Source of the DNA: Enterococcus sp. DIV0660C
Lineage (GTDB): Bacteria; Bacillota; Bacilli; Lactobacillales; Enterococcaceae
Assembly: GCF_017316125.1 (NCBI RefSeq)
Contig: NZ_JAFLWA010000009.1
Span: 1 to 43,170, forward strand
Length of the DNA stretch: 43,170 nt
Reading direction: 5' to 3'
In this document: piece by piece, positions 32,553-40,327 of the stretch
How positions within the stretch are numbered: position 1 is the stretch's first letter
How the letters are laid out: every line of letters begins with the position of its first letter
The notes under the pieces: generated by a model
The model's input: the letters and a program-made list of their open reading frames with translations, nothing else
The model's database searches: none
Told to the model about the DNA's origin: nothing
Program-made: the position numbers and the translations under genes

Positions 32553-34790
32553 ATGATTGAACAATTGGACGATTGCTTATTCCATCTACACAATGAAGCA
32601 ATTAGCTATATTCTGCATGTGATGGAAAACGGGCAAATTGAGCAGCTTTACTACGGAAAAGCTTTAGGAAAGCTTACGAAAACAGAACTCGATTATTTTA
32701 CGAAAAAAGAAAATAAATCGGCTGGAACAGTCAAATACTTTAGAGATGGACGAGATTTTACTTTGACGGATCACTTTCAAGCCTATCCTGTATATGGAAC
32801 AACCGATTTTAAAGAAGGAGCGATTGAATTAACTTGTCAGGGAAATCCTCTTTATACTGACTTTTCTTTTTGTTCTAATCAAATTCAAACAAGTAAACCT
32901 AGAAATTTGGCTGTTCCCGCAACTTATGGGGAGAATGCTCAGACGCTTCAGCTAATCTTGGAGGATCAGGAACGAGAGTTAATCTTGATACTGAATTATA
33001 CGATTTTTGAAGATAGTCCAGTTATTGTGCAAAATCAAGAATTAATCAATAAAGGAAACAAAATCGTTACAATTGATAAAATGCTTTCCGGTGTATTGCA
33101 TTTGCCTACTTCAAATTATGCGTTTACGCACCTTTCAGGGGCATGGCTGAAAGAGCGACATGAAAAAAGAAGAAAGTTGGAACAAGGAACAGTAGCAATT
33201 GGTTCATTGAAAGGTGCCAGCAGTCATCAGCACAATCCGTTCGTAGCTTTTGTGCATGAAGAAGCCGGTCTCGACAATGGGGACGTTTATGCGATGAATT
33301 TTATTTATTCAGGAAATTTTCTAGCACAGGCAGAAGTTGATGAATGGCAACATACTCGTGGAATGTTGGGGATCCACCCAGCGCATTTTAGTTGGGAATT
33401 GGCTATAAATGAACGATTTGTTACACCAGAAGCGGTGTTATTATTTTCTGATCAAGGAACGAATGGCTTAAGTACAGCGATGGGATCGTTTGTTGAAAGT
33501 CATATTATTGATCCAAAATGGCAACACACAGTGCGGCCCATTGTCTTTAATAATTGGGAAGCTACTTATTTTGAATTTGACGAAGAAAAATTACTCGAAC
33601 TCGCTCGGTCTGGAAAAGAACTTGGAATGGAATGCTTTGTGATTGATGATGGTTGGTTTGGTAAAAGAGATAGTGATCGGTCCTCTCTTGGAGATTGGTA
33701 TGTTGATAAACACAAGTTTCCAAATGGAATAACGGCATTTTCACAAAAGATCCATCAAATGGATTTGCAATTAGGAATTTGGTTTGAACCCGAGATGATT
33801 TCTCCAGACAGTGATTTATATAAGAAACATCCAGAATGGGTCGTCAAACATCCTTATGAACGTTTTTCGATGGGAAGAGGTCAATATGTTCTCGACTTTG
33901 CAAATCCGCAAGTAGTCGATGCTATTTATACTCAAATGAAGAAAATCATACAGGCAACAAATCTAGATTATATCAAATGGGACATGAATCGAAATATTAC
34001 AGAAGCTTATTCAAATTATTTGGCAGATACTTCGCGTAACCAAGGTGAGTTTTTCCACCGATATATCTTAGGTGTGTATGAGCTATATACCAAAATTTTG
34101 ACTGATTTTCCCAATATTTTGATTGAAGGATGTGCAGGTGGAGGCGGACGTTATGATTTGGGAATATTATTTTATAGTCCACAAATTTGGCCAAGTGATG
34201 ATAGTGATGCCGTGGAACGATTAACCATTCAAAGTGGCACATTATTAGGCTATCCATTGTCTAGCTTTAGTAATCATGTGTCTGCCAGTCCAAATCACCA
34301 AATATTACGTGAAATCTCATTAAAATTTAGACAAGATGTAGCTATCTTTGGACCGTTAGGATACGAATTAGATTTGCAACAATTATCAGCAAAAGAAAAA
34401 GAGCAAATTAAAACGACGATTGCCTTTTATAAAAGACATCGATCCTTGCTCACCTCTGGTCAATTTATCCAATTTCTACCTACCTATCCAACTCCCAATC
34501 AAGTGTGTTGGGGTGTCATCAATCAAGAAAAGACAGAAGCTATTGTTGGCTATTATCAAAAACTCGCTCAGGCGAACCCAAGTGCGCAAGAATTTCTAAA
34601 AATTACGCACTTAACTCCTGCTCTGACTTATCAAGTAGGAGAAGAACAGCTTAGCGGGAAATTTTTAGAAGCAGTAGGCATCAGAAAACCATATGCGTTT
34701 AATGGTGCCAATCATGGAACTTATCAAGTGGGAGGAGACTTCCAATCCGTAATCTATCATATCAAAGCAGTGGAAGAGGCGAAAAAATGA
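32553..34790 (+). CDS. Alpha-galactosidase, GH36
   Basis: 745 residues, the normal length of GH36 type I enzymes. Catalytic nucleophile D477 in YIKWDMNR and acid/base D549 in WPSDDSDAVERL align with D478 and D548 of Geobacillus AgaA-type enzymes. Also WFEPEMISPDSDLY, and the GCAGGGGRYDLG block. It hydrolyses alpha-1,6-galactosides such as melibiose and raffinose. No signal peptide, so it is cytoplasmic. The stop overlaps the next gene by ATGA. Confidence 0.95.
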   Translation: MIEQLDDCLFHLHNEAISYILHVMENGQIEQLYYGKALGKLTKTELDYFTKKENKSAGTVKYFRDGRDFTLTDHFQAYPVYGTTDFKEGAIELTCQGNPLYTDFSFCSNQIQTSKPRNLAVPATYGENAQTLQLILEDQERELILILNYTIFEDSPVIVQNQELINKGNKIVTIDKMLSGVLHLPTSNYAFTHLSGAWLKERHEKRRKLEQGTVAIGSLKGASSHQHNPFVAFVHEEAGLDNGDVYAMNFIYSGNFLAQAEVDEWQHTRGMLGIHPAHFSWELAINERFVTPEAVLLFSDQGTNGLSTAMGSFVESHIIDPKWQHTVRPIVFNNWEATYFEFDEEKLLELARSGKELGMECFVIDDGWFGKRDSDRSSLGDWYVDKHKFPNGITAFSQKIHQMDLQLGIWFEPEMISPDSDLYKKHPEWVVKHPYERFSMGRGQYVLDFANPQVVDAIYTQMKKIIQATNLDYIKWDMNRNITEAYSNYLADTSRNQGEFFHRYILGVYELYTKILTDFPNILIEGCAGGGGRYDLGILFYSPQIWPSDDSDAVERLTIQSGTLLGYPLSSFSNHVSASPNHQILREISLKFRQDVAIFGPLGYELDLQQLSAKEKEQIKTTIAFYKRHRSLLTSGQFIQFLPTYPTPNQVCWGVINQEKTEAIVGYYQKLAQANPSAQEFLKITHLTPALTYQVGEEQLSGKFLEAVGIRKPYAFNGANHGTYQVGGDFQSVIYHIKAVEEAKK

Positions 34791-36865
34791 AACGAATAGT
34801 AGCTGGAGAAAGTATTCTACATGGCGGGGATTATAATCCAGAACAATGGCTAGATCATCCTGAAATCTTAGCAAAAGACTTAGAATTAATGAAGAAAGCG
34901 AATATAAATGCGGTTACTGTTGGTATTTTTTCATGGAGTAGTTTAGAGCCACGCGAAGGTGAGTATCACTTTGAATGGTTGGATAAGGTCTTTGATCAAA
35001 TGGAAGCGATGGACGGAAATGTTATCCTCGCTACGCCAAGTGGTGGACGTCCACAATGGTTAAGCGAAAAATATCCAGAAGTTAATCGGACAAATGCTTA
35101 TGGACAAAAACATCATCATGGTTTTAGACATAATCATTGCTACACGTCACCAATCTATCGTAAAAAAGTTCAAGCAATGAACAGACTTCTTGCACAACGC
35201 TATGGAAAACGACCTTCTCTTATTTTATGGCACATCAGCAATGAATATTCCGGTGAATGTTTTTGTGATTTGTGTGCAAAAGCTTGGCGGGATTGGTTAA
35301 AAGAAAAATATCAGACATTAGATGCTATTAATCGTGCTTGGTGGATGACTTTTTGGAGTAATCGTTATTCCGAATGGTCACAAGTAGTACCACCCTCCCC
35401 TTTAGGAGAAACAAAAGTTCATGGAATGGATCTTGATTGGAAACGTTTTGTTACACAACGAACTATTGATTTCTTTTTATCGGAAATTGAACCTATTCGA
35501 GAAATTACACCGGACATTCCCGTCACGACGAATTTTATGGCAGAAGGACATGATCAACATGATTTTTTTCCTTTAGAAGGACTTGATTATCATAAATTTG
35601 CACAAGCTGTTGATATTGTAAGCTGGGATAGTTATCCTGACTGGCATAATAACTATGAATCACTTGTACAAACCGCAATGAAGTCAGCGTATGCTCATGA
35701 TCAATTTCGTTCGTTGAAAAAGCAACCATTTTTAGTGATGGAATCAACACCTAGCGTCGTGAATTGGCATCAATACAACAAATCGAAACGACCAGGAGTT
35801 CATATACTAAGTGCTATGCAACAACTCGCGCATGGTTCAGACAGTACATTGTATTTTCAATGGCGTCAATCGTTAGCTAACTCTGAAAAATTCCATGGAG
35901 CTGTGGTCGGGCATGATAATTCACAGGAGAATCGTGTCTATCAAGAGGTAGCCACCTATGGTCATCGTTTACGTTCGCTTACTCCCATAAAGGGGCTCGA
36001 TAAAAAAGCAAGAGTAGCGATTCTGTTTGATTGGGAAAGCAATTGGGCTTTAAAACGTGGTGGTGGATTTGGGCGTCCTTCAAGGCGTTATCCGCAGACA
36101 TTACAGGAACATTATCAAGTCTTTTGGGAACAAGACATCGCCGTAGATATCTTACATCCGGATGACGATCTTACGAATTACGATCTGGTTGTGGCGCCTA
36201 TGCTTTATTTGATGACGAAAAAAACGATGGCTCATCTTGACACATACGTTAGAGAAGGCGGATGCTTGATTGCTAGTTATTTCACTGGTGTAGTGAATGA
36301 GAATGACGTGCTTCATTTAGGCGAATGGCCTGAAACGTTGCAAAAACTTTTTGGGCTTCTTCCGAAAGAATTAGAAATGCTTTATCCAGAGGAAAGCAAT
36401 CAAATACTTTATGCTGGAAATTTGTATCGCATCAAAGACTATTGCAACATAATCGAAAAAACGTCTGCAGTTGTTTGTGGTGAATATACCGAGGATTTTT
36501 ATGCAGGTACGCCGGCACTTACTAAAAATAATGTTGAAAAAGGCACTACTTATTATTTCGCAGCACGAACAGGAGTCGATTTTTTACGGGTTTTTTACAA
36601 AGAGCTGATTACGGAACTTCAATTAGAAAATCCGTTAGTAAATGAGCCCCTGACTGATGTTTCAGTTCAAAGTCGGACGAATGGCAGAGAAACTTACCAT
36701 TTCTTGATGAATTTTTCAACGAACCAGCAAAAAATCAAGTTGAATCATCCGTGTATCGATGTTGAAACAAAGAAAAGCGCCGGTCAAACGATCGTCCTTG
36801 CTGCTTACGAAGTACGAGTGCTAGTGGAAAGTAATTTACCTAAGAAAGTATCAATGCTCCCTTAG
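34787..36865 (+). CDS. Beta-galactosidase, GH42
   Basis: 692 residues; ATG in the ATGA overlap with the alpha-galactosidase gene. The TIM-barrel start GGDYNPEQWLD and acid/base E153 in HISNEYSG are seen, followed by a metal-binding cysteine cluster (CFCDLC). Nucleophile E319 lies in LVMESTPS. The trimerisation and C-terminal beta domains follow. Cytoplasmic. GH42 enzymes act on unphosphorylated beta-galactosides, often galactans or galacto-oligosaccharides rather than lactose. Confidence 0.95.
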   Translation: MKRIVAGESILHGGDYNPEQWLDHPEILAKDLELMKKANINAVTVGIFSWSSLEPREGEYHFEWLDKVFDQMEAMDGNVILATPSGGRPQWLSEKYPEVNRTNAYGQKHHHGFRHNHCYTSPIYRKKVQAMNRLLAQRYGKRPSLILWHISNEYSGECFCDLCAKAWRDWLKEKYQTLDAINRAWWMTFWSNRYSEWSQVVPPSPLGETKVHGMDLDWKRFVTQRTIDFFLSEIEPIREITPDIPVTTNFMAEGHDQHDFFPLEGLDYHKFAQAVDIVSWDSYPDWHNNYESLVQTAMKSAYAHDQFRSLKKQPFLVMESTPSVVNWHQYNKSKRPGVHILSAMQQLAHGSDSTLYFQWRQSLANSEKFHGAVVGHDNSQENRVYQEVATYGHRLRSLTPIKGLDKKARVAILFDWESNWALKRGGGFGRPSRRYPQTLQEHYQVFWEQDIAVDILHPDDDLTNYDLVVAPMLYLMTKKTMAHLDTYVREGGCLIASYFTGVVNENDVLHLGEWPETLQKLFGLLPKELEMLYPEESNQILYAGNLYRIKDYCNIIEKTSAVVCGEYTEDFYAGTPALTKNNVEKGTTYYFAARTGVDFLRVFYKELITELQLENPLVNEPLTDVSVQSRTNGRETYHFLMNFSTNQQKIKLNHPCIDVETKKSAGQTIVLAAYEVRVLVESNLPKKVSMLP

Positions 36866-36928
36866 GTAACAGAAGTTAGTTATTTAAATGATTTTATATT
36901 TGTGAAGGATAAATAGAATTTAATTTTC

Positions 36929-36969
36929 AATAGGAGTAGTGGCTTATTTAGCTTCTACTTCTATTTTTG
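36929..36969 (+). terminator. Imperfect terminator between the GH42 gene and the GntR gene
   Basis: AATAGGAGTAGTGGCT pairs with AGCTTCTACTTCTATT (13 of 16, plus G-U) around TATT, followed by TTTT. It overlaps the 3' end of the convergent regulator gene. Confidence 0.55.
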
Positions 36970-37651
36970 TTTTGAAATATTTCCAATGCTTGTAACTAAT
37001 AATGTATTCTGCAACACTTTTATCTGGCAAATAAGAATGTTTGACCTGTTTAACGGCAGGTTCTCGAAAACTTAGATTTAACAAACGAAGTAATTCGGGA
37101 TCATCGGGAAACACAATTTCATTTGTTTCAACAGATGCTAAGGAAAAAAGATCAATGCCGAAATCTAAGCGGATTCGTTCGTAGACACTGGTGTAGGCTG
37201 ATAAATCATCTGTAAGTGGTTGTTTCATCAGTTTTTTTGGTAAATGAGTAAGATGAACCAAGAAAGGTATATCATCAAAGTAACGAACGCGTTTAATTTT
37301 ATAATATGTTTCATTACTAGCTAATTTCAATTCATGCAGAATCTTAGCATCATGTTTTTCTTCGATGGATAAAACAGTGACATGTTCTTTATCAAAAGAA
37401 TTACGTTCGAGATCTGAGAATTTGACAGTCTCTGCTATTTTTGATCTTGAAATGAAGGTTCCTTTTCCCTGAATCCGGTAGAGGTAGCCAGCATTCGTTA
37501 ATTCATTAAGTGCTTTAACTGCCGTGATTGAGCTGACAGCATATCTTTTCTTAATCGCAGCTTCTGAATAAAATTTATCGCCAGGAACAAATTTATTCGT
37601 TTTGATTTCAGTTAGTAAGTCTTGTTTGATTTGTTCATACTTAGGAATCAT
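36944..37651 (-). CDS. GntR family regulator with UTRA domain (HutC-type)
   Basis: 235 residues from ATG 37651 (MIPKYEQIKQDLLTEI), behind GGAAGGTGA. A longer reading to 37789 has no ribosome binding site and starts with a non-family hydrophobic segment. The winged HTH (PGDKFYSEAAIKKRYAVSSITAVKALNELTNAGYLYRIQGKGTFI) is followed by a UTRA ligand-binding domain (YYKIKRVRYFDDIPFLVHLTHLP). UTRA domains bind sugars or sugar phosphates. It may control the adjacent galactoside genes or a distant locus. Confidence 0.88.
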   Translation of the reverse strand: MIPKYEQIKQDLLTEIKTNKFVPGDKFYSEAAIKKRYAVSSITAVKALNELTNAGYLYRIQGKGTFISRSKIAETVKFSDLERNSFDKEHVTVLSIEEKHDAKILHELKLASNETYYKIKRVRYFDDIPFLVHLTHLPKKLMKQPLTDDLSAYTSVYERIRLDFGIDLFSLASVETNEIVFPDDPELLRLLNLSFREPAVKQVKHSYLPDKSVAEYIISYKHWKYFKTKIEVEAK

Positions 37652-37851
37652 TCGATCACCTTCCGAAAATAGTGGTGTATTGGTATCAATTTTAAGAATA
37701 GCATGTTCATTTTTCTTTCGCAATAAAAGGGATAATAACGAAACACAGTAGTTGTAAAAAAATGAAGAAGGAAGAAGAGAAAGTTTCAATCAACTACTTC
37801 AAATGGTTTTGTTTTCTGACATACTGAAAAAAGTGGTCTTTTTGTCCACAA

Positions 37852-37880
37852 TTGACCGATTGAGAAAAGCGCAGTATATA
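37852..37880 (+). promoter_or_regulatory. Promoter of the small XRE regulator gene
   Basis: TTGACC (37852-37857), 17-bp spacer, TATATA (37875-37880); an overlapping TATAAT at 37877 is two bases further. Confidence 0.65.
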
Positions 37881-37901
37881 ATTAACAAAAAGGATTTCAT
37901 T

Positions 37902-38129
37902 ATGAAGAGATTATATTATTTACGCAAGCAGCATCAGCTAACGATTCGAAAATTAGCTGAACATCTTCACTGTGATTATTCTGTCTATTCAAAATATGAG
38001 CGAGGTGAGCGAGAAGTTCCACTATACATTTTGATTGAACTTGCTGATTTTTTTGAGACAAATTTAGATTTTTTGTTAGGGCGCACGGATTTTTCAAAGA
38101 AGTTGCCAGAGCCAAGAAGAAAAAAATAA
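37902..38129 (+). CDS. Small XRE (Cro/CI) family HTH regulator
   Basis: 75 residues from ATG 37902, 12 bases after AAAGGA. Almost the whole protein is a helix-turn-helix domain (LRKQHQLTIRKLAEHLHCDYSVYSKYERGEREVPLYILIELADFF), ending in the common FLLGRTD motif and a basic tail (PEPRRKK). No ligand domain. It precedes a 51-residue membrane peptide gene. Target unknown; it could also be a lone repressor of a vanished mobile element. Confidence 0.85.
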   Translation: MKRLYYLRKQHQLTIRKLAEHLHCDYSVYSKYERGEREVPLYILIELADFFETNLDFLLGRTDFSKKLPEPRRKK

Positions 38130-38263
38130 TGGAAAGAACGAATAGAAAGAAAGCGGAACCAAACAGTTTGTAAATTTTGTCTATAGTAAATGGTTATGAT
38201 ACATTGTATCGTGAAGGAAAGATGGGGGAGTGAATAAGTCACAGGACAAAAGAGGGGCTTTTA

Positions 38264-38419
38264 ATGAAGGGAAGATTAGTGAACCTAAATGGGCATCCAT
38301 TGCTGCAGGTGTTGTTGTTTGTAGCTGAAGTCTTATTTGGGCTGGTTGCCTGCCTGTTGGTAAGTGTTTGGTTTGGACGGTTGATGCAAGTGGTTATTGG
38401 TTACTTTGCAGGTTGGTAG
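38264..38419 (+). CDS. 51-residue hydrophobic membrane peptide
   Basis: ATG behind AAGAGGGG. MKGRLVNLNGHPLLQ is followed by one long or two short hydrophobic helices (VLLFVAEVLFGLVACLLVSVWFG, then MQVVIGYFAGW), and the peptide stops with TAG. Length, composition and a clear ribosome binding site support a real gene; no family is recognised. It lies 134 bp after the XRE regulator on the same strand. Confidence 0.6.
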   Translation: MKGRLVNLNGHPLLQVLLFVAEVLFGLVACLLVSVWFGRLMQVVIGYFAGW

Positions 38420-38456
38420 AAGAATGAGTAAGTTTTTAAAAAGTAACTGCTAAAAT

Positions 38457-38498
38457 AATAAAACGAGTGTGGAGGTAATCACACTCGTTTTATTATTT
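38457..38498 (+). terminator. Bidirectional terminator before the LRR protein gene end
   Basis: AATAAAACGAGTGT pairs perfectly with ACACTCGTTTTATT around a 10-base loop; T-run on +, A-run on the other side. Confidence 0.88.
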
Positions 38499-38499
38499 T

Positions 38500-40008
38500 T
38501 TAGAACCAACGTGAAAAGAAAAGTTCTTCTGAGTAATCAGAAGTTTTACCTGTGAAATCTACTGCACGAATTTTGATTTTCCACTGTCCAGGACCATTGA
38601 TTTGATAATCACAATAAGAAGTTTCAGTCGTAGTCGTTATTAATCGACCATCGCGATAATATTCATAGTGACGAATACCAGAGTCATCTGTTGAAGCATC
38701 CCAACTGAGTATCGTACCAAAATGTTCATATTTTTCCACCTTGAGGTTTCTTGGTGTGGCTGGATTATTCCAATCTGGAGCCGCATATTGAATATATGTA
38801 CCAGAAAATTGCTCACTTGAATTAGCATTGCTGAAAGACCAAGAAAGATTATTTGTTCCAGCTTCTAGCCATGAAATATTTGTCCCATCGTAAGTTCCTG
38901 GTTGATTAAAAGTGACGTTCGGTCTTTCACCGTGAATTGTTCGGAGTTTTAAAGGCGTTTTATGGTTGATCCAAGTATTTGATCCAAAAATAGTTTGATT
39001 TAAAGCGACAACTTTCTGAAGACTAGGTACATCTTCTAATACTTCTAAGCTAGTCAATTCATTTCCTGAAAGAGTCAGTTGTTTCAAGTTTGGCAATTCA
39101 ACGAGTGGACTAAGATCGTTGAGTTCATTATTTGATAGACCGAGCTGTTGGAGATTTTTGAATTCAGCGATTTTTCTTAGATTTTCAATTTGGATAAAAT
39201 TATTATCAGGTAAGCTAAGTCGATTTTCACTTAGCTCTAGAGCAATTAAATTAGGAAAATCAAGTTGAGTGTCAACACGCTGAATCTTATTTTCAGCGCC
39301 ATAAATTCCTTGAAGTTTTGTATGTTTTTTTAAAGGTGCGAGGTCGATGATGTTGTTAAAGTTAAAATTAATCATACGTAAATCATTTATGTAATAGAGA
39401 TCAACCAATGATGAGAGTTGGTTGTTATCGACCCAAAGTTGCTTGATTGTTGGAAACTTGCTTACACCATCGAGAGAAGTTAACTGATTATTGCTTAATG
39501 CCAATTGCTCTAATGCTGGCAAATGATTCATAGTATCAATGGAGGAAATCCTGTTGTTAGTCGCACCGATGATTCTTAATTTTGTGAGATTTTGAATGGG
39601 GGTTAAATCTGTCACTAAGTTATTGTTCAAACGAAAGTCTGTTAGGTTCAATGCGAATTCAATTCCGGTAATATCTCTGATGCTCAACCCAGAAATATCT
39701 AAGGTAACTAGGCTTTCCATATGTTGCGATGTGAGTGATTCGTCAGCGGTCAAATGAAATATTTCTTTTAGTTTGGTTTCAAAAGCTGGATCATTGATCG
39801 TGATTGCTTGAGTGGGTTCTGCTGTTATCTTGGAATCAATTTTATTTCCTTTTAAAGGAGCGAGTATGTCAGTGAAATAGTTACTTACTTTGATTGTTTG
39901 TTCTTGCTGTGGCACATTTTCATTCGCGTAACTGATTGGTGAAAACGTTGCAAGTGCGGTACTAAATAATACAAGTGAAGTGACTGTAAAGAACAGATTT
40001 CTTTTCAT
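38500..40008 (-). CDS. Secreted leucine-rich-repeat (internalin-like) protein with C-terminal Ig/FN3-like domains
   Basis: 502 residues, ATG behind TTTGGAGG. It has a signal peptide (MKRNLFFTVTSLVLFSTALA..., probable cleavage after SYA at about 28). A cap-like region (AITINDPAFETKLKEIF) is followed by about ten 21-23-residue LRRs (for example LPALEQLALSNNQLTSLDGV) at about 95-330. After that come an Ig-like segment and an FN3-like domain (ATPRNLKVEKYEHFGTILSWDAS...) to the end. No LPXTG or WxL anchor, so it is released or attached non-covalently. Internalin-type LRR proteins bind host or surface ligands; the ligand here is unknown. Confidence 0.85.
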   Translation of the reverse strand: MKRNLFFTVTSLVLFSTALATFSPISYANENVPQQEQTIKVSNYFTDILAPLKGNKIDSKITAEPTQAITINDPAFETKLKEIFHLTADESLTSQHMESLVTLDISGLSIRDITGIEFALNLTDFRLNNNLVTDLTPIQNLTKLRIIGATNNRISSIDTMNHLPALEQLALSNNQLTSLDGVSKFPTIKQLWVDNNQLSSLVDLYYINDLRMINFNFNNIIDLAPLKKHTKLQGIYGAENKIQRVDTQLDFPNLIALELSENRLSLPDNNFIQIENLRKIAEFKNLQQLGLSNNELNDLSPLVELPNLKQLTLSGNELTSLEVLEDVPSLQKVVALNQTIFGSNTWINHKTPLKLRTIHGERPNVTFNQPGTYDGTNISWLEAGTNNLSWSFSNANSSEQFSGTYIQYAAPDWNNPATPRNLKVEKYEHFGTILSWDASTDDSGIRHYEYYRDGRLITTTTETSYCDYQINGPGQWKIKIRAVDFTGKTSDYSEELFFSRWF

Positions 40009-40196
40009 TTTCTAAACCTCCAAAATTTTTGTTGTGTTGCAAGTTAAGCTTAATAAAAAATACTAAAAAATAAAAATGATAGCTTTAGTTATTTTTAAAA
40101 TAAGTTTTTTAAATGAAAAAAGAACAATGGTTTGTAAAAGTAAGTGCTTGTTTAACAAATGTTTCTTTTATTTTAAAAAAAGCATAAGGTAAATAG
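40009..40196. other. Divergent intergenic region between the LRR gene and the levR-like gene
   Basis: A/T-rich, no gene seen. It must contain the minus-strand promoter of the LRR gene, but no confident -35/-10 pair was identified. Confidence 0.3.
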
Positions 40197-40225
40197 TTGA
40201 CGAATCCTCTAGAAATCCATAGTAT
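40197..40225 (+). promoter_or_regulatory. Candidate promoter of the LevR-type regulator gene
   Basis: TTGACG (40197-40202), 17-bp spacer, TAGTAT (40220-40225). A second possible -10, TATAAT at 40268, has no good -35. Confidence 0.5.
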
Positions 40226-40327
40226 TATGTTTTGTAGTTAGCTATTTTTAGTTATGTTTATTCTATATATAATAGTAAGAAAAATAGTGTAGCAGGAAAT
40301 TTGGAAACACAGGAAGGGGCGTATCAA

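Noticed and set aside
33562-34257. Minus-strand frames inside the GH36 gene
   Set aside because: Shadows of the coding strand without start signals.
37652-37789. 46-residue N-terminal extension of the GntR regulator
   Set aside because: No ribosome binding site upstream, and GntR proteins start close to the winged HTH; ATG 37651 has GGAAGGTGA.
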